Source: Desulfobacteraceae bacterium (GTDB lineage: Bacteria; Desulfobacterota; Desulfobacteria; Desulfobacterales; JAABSP01). From it: a DNA stretch of 35,723 nt. The notes under the pieces were generated by a model, which saw nothing but the letters and a program-made list of their open reading frames with translations, was not told the DNA's origin and searched no databases. The position numbers and the translations under genes are program-made. This document shows, one piece after another, positions 8,946 to 16,302 of the stretch; the first letter of the stretch is position 1; each line of letters opens with the position of its first letter. The stretch lies in NCBI GenBank assembly GCA_011389855.1, contig JAABTM010000018.1, forward strand, positions 1 to 35,723. The letters are read 5' to 3'.

Positions 8946-10576
8946 TGTTTTCCAAGAATATTCAAAACATCCCCCTGGATATCCGGGCCGTCCTCTTCGA
9001 TTTCGACGGCACCCTGACCCACCCCGGCGCCCTGGATTTCACCGTTATCCGAAAAGCCCTGGGGTGTCCGCCGGACCAGCCGGTTCTGGAATTCATCGAC
9101 GCCATAGCCGATCCGGACCGCCGGGCCCGGTGTCATGAAGCGCTGGACCGGTTCGAGGCCGACGCCGCCGCTGATTCCCGTCCCAACGAAGGGGCGGAGG
9201 ATCTCATCCGATACCTGCGGGAAAAGGATCTGAAGGTGGGCATCCTGAGCCGCAACAGCCGGATGGCCATCGACGCGGCCATGGAGAACTTTACCGCCGT
9301 CGGCCCCGCCGATTTCGACGCCATCATCAGTCGGGACGATGATCCGCCCCCCAAGCCCGATCCCGGCGGCATCCTCATGGCGGCCCGGGATTTCGGCGTG
9401 CGGCCCTCGGAGATCCTCATGGTGGGGGACTTTGTGTTCGACATCGACGCCGGCCGCAACGCCGGAGCGCCCACCGTTTTCCTGGACAACGGAACCCCGG
9501 CCGGGGCTTCGGAGATCGATGCCGATTTCACCATCTCCCGGCTCGACGAACTCAAATCGATCATCCGGCTGGCCACCCCCCTGCCGGCCGGCAAATTCCC
9601 CAACGACCTGTTGAAGGAATTCCTGGACGACGCCCAGTTCGGCGACCCGTCGGTGATCATCAACCCAGGCATCGGCGAGGACATCGCGGCGGTGGACGTG
9701 TCCGGGGAAGAGGTGCTGATCCTCAAATCCGACCCCATCACCTTCGCCACCGACGCCATCGGCCATTACGCGGTGCTCATCAACGCCAACGACATCGCCA
9801 CCTCCGGCGCCGCGCCCCGGTGGCTGCTCACCACCCTGCTTTTCCCCTGCGGGACCACGGCCGCCCGGATCTTCAAGGTGCTCTATGATTTGAAGACGGT
9901 CTGCGACCAGTGGGGGATCACCCTCTGCGGCGGCCACACCGAGATCACCGACGCCGTCTGCCGCCCCGTGATCTCCTGCGCCCTGGCCGGGTCCGTGAGC
10001 CGGGCCGATCTCGTCGATAAAAAACGGATGCGGCCGGGCGACCAGGTGCTGCTCACCAAAGGCGTGGCGGTTGAAGGCACCTCCATCATCGCCCGGGAAT
10101 TCGGCAAGCAGCTCTCCCGACGCGGCATGACGGAAGCGGAGATCGAAACCTGCAAAGGATTTCTATGGGACATCAGCATCCTGGGCGAAGCCCGCATCGC
10201 CGCGAAAATCCCCGGCGCCAGCGCCATGCACGACGTGACCGAAGGCGGCCTGGCCACGGCCCTGGTGGAACTGAGCATCGCCGGGGGCCACAAAATCCGC
10301 GTCAGGATGGAAGACATACCGCTTTTCCCCGAGACCGAAAAAATCGGCAACCTGCTGGACATCGACCCTTTGGGCCTCATCGGATCGGGAAGCCTGCTGA
10401 TCTGCTGCCGCCAGCCCGATTGCGAGGAGCTGGTGAACCGGGTCCGCGTAGAAGGCATCGCCGTGACGCCCATCGGCGAGGTGGTGGAAGGCGAACCGGG
10501 GGTGGAAGCCGTCCGGGACGGCGCGCCGGTGGAATGGCCCAAATTCGAAGTGGATGAGATTACACGGTTGTTTTAG
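8945..10576 (+). CDS. Fusion of HAD phosphatase and AIR synthase-related (PurM/HypE-like) domain
   Basis: A 543-residue two-domain protein. Residues about 13-205 form a HAD-superfamily hydrolase with the nucleophile motif DFDGT (19-23), GILSRNS (motif II), KPDP near 137 and GDFVFDIDAG near 161. Residues about 215-540 resemble the AIR synthase / HypE / SelD ATP-binding superfamily: GIGEDIAAVD, LKSDPITFATDAIGHYAV, INANDIATSGAAPRW, GGHTEITDAV and HDVTEGGLATAL. The second half is closest in style to AIR synthase-related proteins that work as maturation or small-molecule kinases, not to purine PurM, but the substrate is unknown. It is translationally coupled to amrB. A frame break between the domains is excluded because the ORF is continuous. 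Confidence 0.85.
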   Translation: MFSKNIQNIPLDIRAVLFDFDGTLTHPGALDFTVIRKALGCPPDQPVLEFIDAIADPDRRARCHEALDRFEADAAADSRPNEGAEDLIRYLREKDLKVGILSRNSRMAIDAAMENFTAVGPADFDAIISRDDDPPPKPDPGGILMAARDFGVRPSEILMVGDFVFDIDAGRNAGAPTVFLDNGTPAGASEIDADFTISRLDELKSIIRLATPLPAGKFPNDLLKEFLDDAQFGDPSVIINPGIGEDIAAVDVSGEEVLILKSDPITFATDAIGHYAVLINANDIATSGAAPRWLLTTLLFPCGTTAARIFKVLYDLKTVCDQWGITLCGGHTEITDAVCRPVISCALAGSVSRADLVDKKRMRPGDQVLLTKGVAVEGTSIIAREFGKQLSRRGMTEAEIETCKGFLWDISILGEARIAAKIPGASAMHDVTEGGLATALVELSIAGGHKIRVRMEDIPLFPETEKIGNLLDIDPLGLIGSGSLLICCRQPDCEELVNRVRVEGIAVTPIGEVVEGEPGVEAVRDGAPVEWPKFEVDEITRLF

Positions 10577-10591
10577 GCATCGAGCGCAAAC

Positions 10592-11869
10592 ATGATCTCC
10601 AGAATTCAAACCCTCGACTATCGCTGTTTAAGGTACACGGACCAAAGGCTCGCGCCGTTTCATGTGCTCGTCGGCCCTAACGCCAGCGGCAAGACCTCGT
10701 TTCTGGACGTCATCGCCTTTTTAAGCGACCTTGTTTCCGGTGGCCTGGAAACCGCCGTCAACGAAAGATCGGCGAACTTCGAGGATATCCTGTGGCGGAA
10801 GAGCGGGGCCCGGTTCGAACTCGCCATTGAAGCCCTTTTGCCGGAAAGCGTCAAAGATAAGCTGCCCGGAGAGAAGCCTGGAGAGAAGATCGATGAGATT
10901 CGGTATGAAGTCGCCATCGGCCTGAACGAACACGGAGAGGTCTCCATACTTTTTGAAAGGGGTTTATTTAAAAAGAAAAAATCGAAAAACGAGAACGCCG
11001 GCCTGACCCAACGGTCCCTTTTCCCGCAAAAATCGGTTCCTCCGGAGTCCCTTTCCTCCAATAAAAATCGCATTCGCCGAACGATATTCAGTAAAAAACC
11101 CGGAGGAAATGACAATTACTATGCCGAAATATCGTCAAAATCCGGCAAAGGATGGCAGCCCTCTTTCAAACTCGGACCCCGAAAATCAACATTCGGGAAC
11201 CTCCCGGAGGACGACCGGCTGTTTCCCGCTGCAACGTGGCTTAAAGACCTGCTGTCCAACGGTGTTCAGAAATTTGTTCTCAACAGCCTTTTGATCCGAA
11301 AAGCCAGCCCACCGGGACAGATTCGCCATTTCAAACCCGACGGGTCCAATCTGCCGTGGGTGATATGGCGTTTGAAAGAAAAAGATCCGGAAAGTTACGG
11401 GGACTGGATTGAACACCTTAAAACGGCCTTGCCGGACCTTGAAGAGATCGTCACCATTGAGCGGAAGGATGACAAACATCGATACATCGTCATTCGTTAC
11501 AACGGGGGACTGGAAGTGCCATCCTGGATGGTCTCCGACGGCACCCTCCGGCTGCTCGCCCTGACGATACCCGCCTATCTGACCGATTTCGCGGGTATCT
11601 ATCTCATAGAAGAGCCTGAAAACGGTATCCATCCTCGCGCGGTTTCAACCATGATTCAGTCCCTTTCATCGGTTTACGATGCCCAGATTCTGCTGGCGAC
11701 GCATTCACCTGTCATTCTCAGCGAAGCGGAACCTGAAAGCGTCCTCTGTTTCGCCAAAGACGAGGATGGGGCCACCGATATCGTTTCCGGCAGACACCAT
11801 CCCATGCTTCAACACTGGAGAAAAGAAGACAATTTGGGCATCCTCTTCGCCGCCGGAGTCCTCGGATGA
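10592..11869 (+). CDS. AAA family ATPase (OLD/RecF-like), likely defence component
   Basis: A 425-residue SMC/RecF-like ATPase. The Walker A is GPNASGKTS (residues 28-36), the ABC-type signature region is VSDGTLRLLALTIPAYL near 310, Walker B is IYLIEEPENGIHPRAV near 335, and the switch histidine is in LLATHSPVIL. The middle carries a Lys-rich insertion (about 110-190) typical of the coiled or variable part of these proteins. It overlaps the next gene by four bases (ATGA), so the two should be made together. Such ATPases pair with TOPRIM or RloB-type proteins in several phage-defence systems. Codons and base composition are visibly more AT-rich than in the amrB pair 15 bases upstream, which suggests transfer. 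Confidence 0.85.
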   Translation: MISRIQTLDYRCLRYTDQRLAPFHVLVGPNASGKTSFLDVIAFLSDLVSGGLETAVNERSANFEDILWRKSGARFELAIEALLPESVKDKLPGEKPGEKIDEIRYEVAIGLNEHGEVSILFERGLFKKKKSKNENAGLTQRSLFPQKSVPPESLSSNKNRIRRTIFSKKPGGNDNYYAEISSKSGKGWQPSFKLGPRKSTFGNLPEDDRLFPAATWLKDLLSNGVQKFVLNSLLIRKASPPGQIRHFKPDGSNLPWVIWRLKEKDPESYGDWIEHLKTALPDLEEIVTIERKDDKHRYIVIRYNGGLEVPSWMVSDGTLRLLALTIPAYLTDFAGIYLIEEPENGIHPRAVSTMIQSLSSVYDAQILLATHSPVILSEAEPESVLCFAKDEDGATDIVSGRHHPMLQHWRKEDNLGILFAAGVLG

Positions 11870-12495
11870 CGTCCGCCCCCTCAAAAAAAGACCTGATCGT
11901 CATCGCTGCGGACAAGAACATCGAGCAGACACTGCACGGCATCCTCCGGAGACCGGACGCACTGGGCATCCGCGAGATCAGTTTCGACATCATTTCCGAT
12001 CAGGTCCGCGCCGATCCGGGATGCCTGAATCACAGCCATACGGTCATGCGCCTGTATCAGGATACCCATACCCATGGCATGGTGGTCTTCGATCGTGTGG
12101 GATGCGGAAAGGAATCCGCTGATCGGGAGGCCCTTGAGGCGGAAGTCGAAGCCCGTCTGAACCAAAACGGATGGGCGGGACGTTCCGCGGCCGTTGTGAT
12201 CGACCCGGAACTGGAAGCATGGGTTTGGTCCGATTCTCCCCATGTTGAAACGGCATTGGGCTGGGGTGGACGCATTCCACGTCTGCGGCAATGGCTTGAG
12301 AATAAAGGCTTTGTGAAATCCGACGCCTTGAAGCCAGAAGATCCGAAGGCGGCGGTGGAAATCGCCCTTAAGTGCGTTCGCAAACCCCGCTCTTCCGCCC
12401 GTTATCGCCAGATCGCCGAGCGTGTCGGGTTCGGTAAATGCATCGACCCCGCTTTTCTCAAGCTGAAAACCGTTTTGAAGGACTGGTTCGGCTGA
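11866..12495 (+). CDS. TOPRIM/DUF4276-like partner of the AAA ATPase
   Basis: A 209-residue soluble protein. The pattern suggests a TOPRIM-like fold: LIVIAADKNIEQTLHGIL at the N-terminus, GMVVFDRVGCGKE near residue 70, and AAVVIDPELEAWVWSD near 110, with acidic residues at the ends of predicted strands. The ELEAW segment recalls DUF4276/RloB-like nuclease-type proteins that accompany AAA ATPases. It also reminds me of the small MAD4 protein of a methylation-associated defence system, but I cannot confirm that. A nuclease role is inferred, and the usual first-motif glutamate is not obvious. It overlaps the ATPase by ATGA and ends 7 bases from the converging rhodanese gene. Confidence 0.65.
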   Translation: MTSAPSKKDLIVIAADKNIEQTLHGILRRPDALGIREISFDIISDQVRADPGCLNHSHTVMRLYQDTHTHGMVVFDRVGCGKESADREALEAEVEARLNQNGWAGRSAAVVIDPELEAWVWSDSPHVETALGWGGRIPRLRQWLENKGFVKSDALKPEDPKAAVEIALKCVRKPRSSARYRQIAERVGFGKCIDPAFLKLKTVLKDWFG

Positions 12496-12502
12496 TTCCG
12501 CC

Positions 12503-12931
12503 CTACCTCTCCTCTCCCATGGGATATCCCCTGGCCCGCCAGGCATCGATGCCGCCTTCCAGCGCCCTGACGTTCATATACCCTTTTTTCCGGTACCGCT
12601 CCGCCGCACGGGCGGAGGTGTATTCGTTGGGTCACTCGCAGTAGAAGATCAGCATCTGGCTGATGGGGAGATTGTCCAGCCTGTTTTTCAGCTCGCTCAT
12701 GAAAATGGCGCCGTCCAGGCGCTTGGATTCGCAGGTTTCGTCGGTGTAGGAGCAGATCAACAGCGCCTCGCCTGATGCCACGAGATCGCGGGCGTTTTTC
12801 ACATCGGTCCGTTCAACGGGCGCGCCCGCCATCGCCTCGCCGATGAATGGGCCGCGGGCGAGCGGCGACATCAAACTCAAAACCCATACCAAACAAGCGG
12901 CGACCGCCGTCGCCATGACGCGTTTTTTCAT
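12503..12931 (-). CDS. Exported rhodanese-like protein, probable selenoprotein (in-frame TGA at 12632-12634)
   Basis: A 142-codon gene if the TGA at codon 100 is read as selenocysteine. Codons 1-36 give a signal peptide (MKKR start, hydrophobic core, AMAGAP cleavage region), so the product is probably periplasmic. Codons 40-99 match the first half of a single-domain rhodanese and end LIFYCE. In the same frame after the TGA come PNEYTSARAAERYRKKGY, then NVRALEGGIDAWRARGYP and a TAG. This is a textbook rhodanese C-terminus, so the TGA falls inside the active-site loop (YCE-U-P), where Cys would fit a CxC pair. A hairpin with SECIS-like placement follows. A GAGGAG site precedes the ATG. The alternatives are a recent nonsense mutation or a sequence error. 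Selenocysteine machinery genes are not in the window. Confidence 0.8.
12599..12617 (-). promoter_or_regulatory. Candidate bacterial SECIS hairpin
   Basis: On the minus strand, starting 15 bases after the in-frame TGA, CTCCGCC pairs perfectly with GGCGGAG around a five-base loop CGTGC. A further TAC/GTA pairing lies beyond a 2x2 internal loop. The loop sits 22-26 bases after the TGA and contains G and GT, within the usual spacing for SelB-recognised bacterial SECIS elements. It is read from the sequence only, with no energy calculation. Confidence 0.65.
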
Positions 12932-13044
12932 GGGAAACTCCTCTCGTGGAGGTTGTGGTTGGAGCGGTTCGGCCCACCTCCGGACGGGGACCGGCTATAC
13001 ATGAACGTATGGCGTTTGGACGGTTTGTCAAATGTCGGCGGCGG

Positions 13045-14301
13045 TCAGGCGGGGTCCAAACGGCCCCCCTCCCCGGATAGTATCATCAACGTCCGCAACA
13101 ACACCTGACACCCGGCCGCGGCGTGCCGTTGCTCGATGGCTTCATCCGGATGGTGGCTGACGCCGCCCCGGCAAGGGACGAAGATCATGCCGGTGGGGAC
13201 GTGGGGGGCGAAGGAGGCGGCGTCGTGGCCGGCGCCGCTGGGGAGATTGCGGGCGGCGAGCCCTTCCCGGAGGGCGGCCAGGGTGACGCGGTCCTGAAGC
13301 GGGGTGGAGAGGCGCACCGGGTCTTTCCGGTAGAGGGGCTGCAACCGCCAATTCGATTGCCGGGCGGCGTGCCGGTCCAGAAGGTTCTGGAGCGCCTGCA
13401 TGTCCCCGGCGTTTCGGGAGCGCAGTTCCACGGTGAACCGGCATTCCCCCGGCACCACGTTGACCGCGCCGGGCGACAATTGGAGGCGGCCGATGGTCGC
13501 CGTCATCTCGGAGTTTCGGGAAGACGCCCATTTTGGCAGGAGGGTGAAAAGCGGGGCCGCCGCCACCAGGGCGTCCTTGCGGAGTTTCATGGGCGTGGTT
13601 CCCGCGTGGGCGGCCTCGCCCGCGACGATCACTTCGGTTCGCTGGATGCCGGCGATGGCGGTGACCACCCCGATGTCCGCCCGCTGGCTTTCGAGATTCC
13701 GGCCCTGTTCGATGTGGACCTCCAGGAAAAAGGCGATGTCCGACGCCGGCCGCGCGGCGTTATGGATCCGGGTCGGATCGCCGCCGGCCCGTTCCAGGTT
13801 TTCGGCAAAAGAGGGCCGCCCGTCCGGCCCCGGCCGAAGGATCTCCTCGGGGTCCAGCGCGCCCGTCATGGCCCGGCTGCCGACGGTGCCGGCGTGGTGG
13901 CCGCCCTCCTCGTCGCAGAAGCTGATGACCTCCAGGTCCCAGGGGAGTTCGATGTTGTTTTCCCGGATCGTCCGGGCGCATTCCAGGGCGCAGAGAACCC
14001 CCAGGGCGCCGTCGAACTTTCCGCCGTTGGGGACGGTGTCCAGGTGGGAGCCGATAAGGGCTTTTTGGCCGCTCTCGGGCTTTTTGGCGGGCAGGGTTCC
14101 GATGACGTTGAAGGCGTCGTCCACGTCCACCCTGAGCCCGGCGTCCCGCATCCGGGCCATCAGGAATTCATGGGCGTCCTGATCGGCGTCGGAGAGCGCG
14201 ATGCGGGTGACGCCGCCGTTGGCGTCGGCGCCGATTGCGGCCAGGGCCATGAGGTCGGTCCAGAGGCGGTCGGCGTTGATGGAAATCTTTTTCTGGGTCA
14301 A
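13045..14301 (-). CDS. M20-family Zn-dependent amidohydrolase (carbamoylase/allantoate amidohydrolase type)
   Basis: A 418-residue M20 peptidase-fold enzyme of the N-carbamoyl-amino acid hydrolase, allantoate amidohydrolase and beta-ureidopropionase group. Metal and catalytic motifs are GSHLDTVPNGGKFDGALG near residue 84, FCDEEGGHHAGTVGSRAM near 128, FLEVHIEQG near 192, and GHDAASFAPHVPTGMIFVPC with VSHHPDE near the C-terminus. The dimerisation (lid) domain lies in the middle. All expected ligands appear present. Which C-N bond it cuts cannot be decided from sequence alone. The start appears to be a TTG at 14301, since the conserved N-terminus ISINADRLWTDLMALAAIG lies upstream of any ATG. It follows the prepilin-like gene by 27 bases. 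Confidence 0.88.
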   Translation of the reverse strand: MTQKKISINADRLWTDLMALAAIGADANGGVTRIALSDADQDAHEFLMARMRDAGLRVDVDDAFNVIGTLPAKKPESGQKALIGSHLDTVPNGGKFDGALGVLCALECARTIRENNIELPWDLEVISFCDEEGGHHAGTVGSRAMTGALDPEEILRPGPDGRPSFAENLERAGGDPTRIHNAARPASDIAFFLEVHIEQGRNLESQRADIGVVTAIAGIQRTEVIVAGEAAHAGTTPMKLRKDALVAAAPLFTLLPKWASSRNSEMTATIGRLQLSPGAVNVVPGECRFTVELRSRNAGDMQALQNLLDRHAARQSNWRLQPLYRKDPVRLSTPLQDRVTLAALREGLAARNLPSGAGHDAASFAPHVPTGMIFVPCRGGVSHHPDEAIEQRHAAAGCQVLLRTLMILSGEGGRLDPA

Positions 14302-14328
14302 AATCGGTTTTTCCTGTTTTTCGTTGAT

Positions 14329-16269
14329 TTAGGACAATTGTCTGAACGGGGCGTCCTCAGCCTTCCGGTTGGGAGAAGCCGCCCCCATTTCATGAGCCTG
14401 CCCGCACACCATGCAGTGGAGCGGCGCTGCATCCGTCTCTTCCTCCAGCAGATGGGTGGGCAGCATATAAACCTCGCCGCAACGGGTGCAGGTGAGTTTT
14501 TCCGGGCTGCGGACCCCGCAGTTGGGGCAGAAATTAGACAGCGGATAGCCGACGCCGCAGGCGAGGCAGTGGAGGGTGTCGGCGGCCCGGAGGTCTTCGG
14601 CTTTCTTGCGTTCCCGCCGCGTTTTCAGGGCCGATACCGCGTCGGCGAGGTCGTCGGCGGCGTACTGAATGCGCCGCCGCCGTTGTTCGGCCGACGAGCG
14701 GATCTCGGCGGCGGCGGTCGACAGGGCCGCGTCCCCGGCGATCTCCCCGAGTCGCGACACGTCTCCCCGCATCTCCGCGATGGAGTCCTCCTGGCCGGCA
14801 ATGTCCACGATGGCTTTTTTGAGGGCGTCCTGGTTGTCCGCCTCTTCTGGCGTCTTGCCGTGGGTCAGCAACAGCTCCGCCTCAGTCATCAGGTTTTCGG
14901 CCCGGCGCCAGCCTTCCTCCAGTCGGTCCGCGGCGGCTTTGGCCTTTTCGATCCGGCTTTTCCGCCATGCCTGGCGCTGGGCTTCTTTTTTACGGCTCTT
15001 CTCTTCTTCCAGGGCCTCGGCCCGGGCCGCATGGTATCGCCGCTCCTGTTCCGCGCGCCAGGCCTTTCGGTTTTCCGCCCAGGCCCGGTAGGTGAAGGTG
15101 AAAAAGGCGGCGGCCAGCACGGTCAGTCCGATGTAGATATAGGTTTTGTAGGCGCCGCCGTAGACGCCGTTGATGACGATGGCCAGGGTGAAGGCGGCCA
15201 GGGGGAGGATCCAGAGGGCGGCGAACCCCGCGCCCCAGAAGCGGCTGACGTGGATCATGAGCAGCGGCAGGGAGAGGACGGCGGACACCAGCAAAGCGAC
15301 CCAGGCGCTCAGGTGCTGGCCCAAGTGGAGGGCCGTGAAGATGATGAAAAAAAGCGAGTAGGTGAGGGCCAGCAGCAGGAAATGTCCCCATCGGAAACTG
15401 TCCAGGCGGCCGGGCTCCTTCAGGTCGTTGAGGTAGATGAAGCCGAGGCCGAACAGGAGCACAGCCAGTCCGGCCAGCCGCAGAAACAGGATGGCCCGGC
15501 CGGTGGGGGACATGGTTCCCGGCAGTTCCACGGCGATCCGGCGGCGGGTGATGAGGTTTTCGAAGTCCCAGATCAGCCGGTCGTCCTCGATCCGGGTGGG
15601 CTGGAGGGCATCGGCCGGGATGAACTCGGAGGTGAGCCCCTCCAGGGTCATGACGATCTTGATGGACCCGGCCCGGCTCGATCCCGGGCCTTCGTAGACG
15701 TACCGGTCGGCGCCCTGGGCGCTGTAGGCGACCCGGGCCGTGAGCCGCTCCCCGGCGCCCAGCTCTCCGGACCATTGGATGCCGTCGAGGCTGTAGATGG
15801 CATCGTCCGGTTCGTAAAAGGTCCCGTTGTTTCGGGCGATCTCCAGGGAGACGTTCATGGCCTGGGTGGCCGACCGGGGAAACGGGAACCGCAGCCGCAC
15901 CCGGTCGGTATCGCCGCCGGGGCCGACAAAAGTATACGCCCCGTTGAAATCGGCGTTGAACAGGGTGTAGACCTTGAGCCGCCGGATATAGCTGCCGGCG
16001 GACAGCCGGATCTGGATGTCGGCGGTCTCGGTCTCCGGCGCGACGGCGGTGGCTTCGGCCGGAGGCCCGGCCTCGTTCGGCGCGGGCTTGTCCGTCCTGT
16101 CCGCTTCCGCTTCCACCGCCGCCGGCGCGGCCGGTTCGCCGCCCGCTGTTTTTTTCTCCATGAAGGAAAGAAGGTTCGGGATAACGATGGCGGCCAGGAG
16201 GCCGATGATGACCACCACGATCATCAGTTCCATGAGGGTGAAACCGGCGCGTCGTCGGAGAATGTTCAT
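14329..16269 (-). CDS. Prepilin-type N-terminus fused to multi-TM, coiled-coil and double zinc-ribbon protein
   Basis: A 646-residue protein of unusual architecture. Residues 1-36 are a class III prepilin leader and helix (RRRAGFTLMELMIVVVIIG), with a cleavage site after Gly9. Residues 40-85 are Ala/Pro/Glu-rich. Residues 86-250 are beta-rich and probably extracytoplasmic. Five hydrophobic segments follow at about 258-280, 297-313, 322-340, 346-366 and 375-394, faintly like the CreD membrane domain. Residues 395-560 are a highly charged coiled coil. The end holds two CxxC pairs at 568/571 and 581/584, and two more at 594/597 and 619/622, forming zinc ribbons. No pilin operon is near. It lies between the MFS and M20 genes on the same strand. 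I do not recognise a characterised family. A role in envelope sensing or assembly is only a guess. Confidence 0.75.
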   Translation of the reverse strand: MNILRRRAGFTLMELMIVVVIIGLLAAIVIPNLLSFMEKKTAGGEPAAPAAVEAEADRTDKPAPNEAGPPAEATAVAPETETADIQIRLSAGSYIRRLKVYTLFNADFNGAYTFVGPGGDTDRVRLRFPFPRSATQAMNVSLEIARNNGTFYEPDDAIYSLDGIQWSGELGAGERLTARVAYSAQGADRYVYEGPGSSRAGSIKIVMTLEGLTSEFIPADALQPTRIEDDRLIWDFENLITRRRIAVELPGTMSPTGRAILFLRLAGLAVLLFGLGFIYLNDLKEPGRLDSFRWGHFLLLALTYSLFFIIFTALHLGQHLSAWVALLVSAVLSLPLLMIHVSRFWGAGFAALWILPLAAFTLAIVINGVYGGAYKTYIYIGLTVLAAAFFTFTYRAWAENRKAWRAEQERRYHAARAEALEEEKSRKKEAQRQAWRKSRIEKAKAAADRLEEGWRRAENLMTEAELLLTHGKTPEEADNQDALKKAIVDIAGQEDSIAEMRGDVSRLGEIAGDAALSTAAAEIRSSAEQRRRRIQYAADDLADAVSALKTRRERKKAEDLRAADTLHCLACGVGYPLSNFCPNCGVRSPEKLTCTRCGEVYMLPTHLLEEETDAAPLHCMVCGQAHEMGAASPNRKAEDAPFRQLS

Positions 16270-16302
16270 GGGAGGATGCCCCTGATTTCTGTCCGTTGGA
16301 AG

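Noticed and set aside
12402-12635. A 77-codon ORF overlapping the rhodanese C-terminus in another frame
   Set aside because: It is Arg/Gly-rich and out of frame. The in-frame continuation after the TGA is a clear rhodanese ending.
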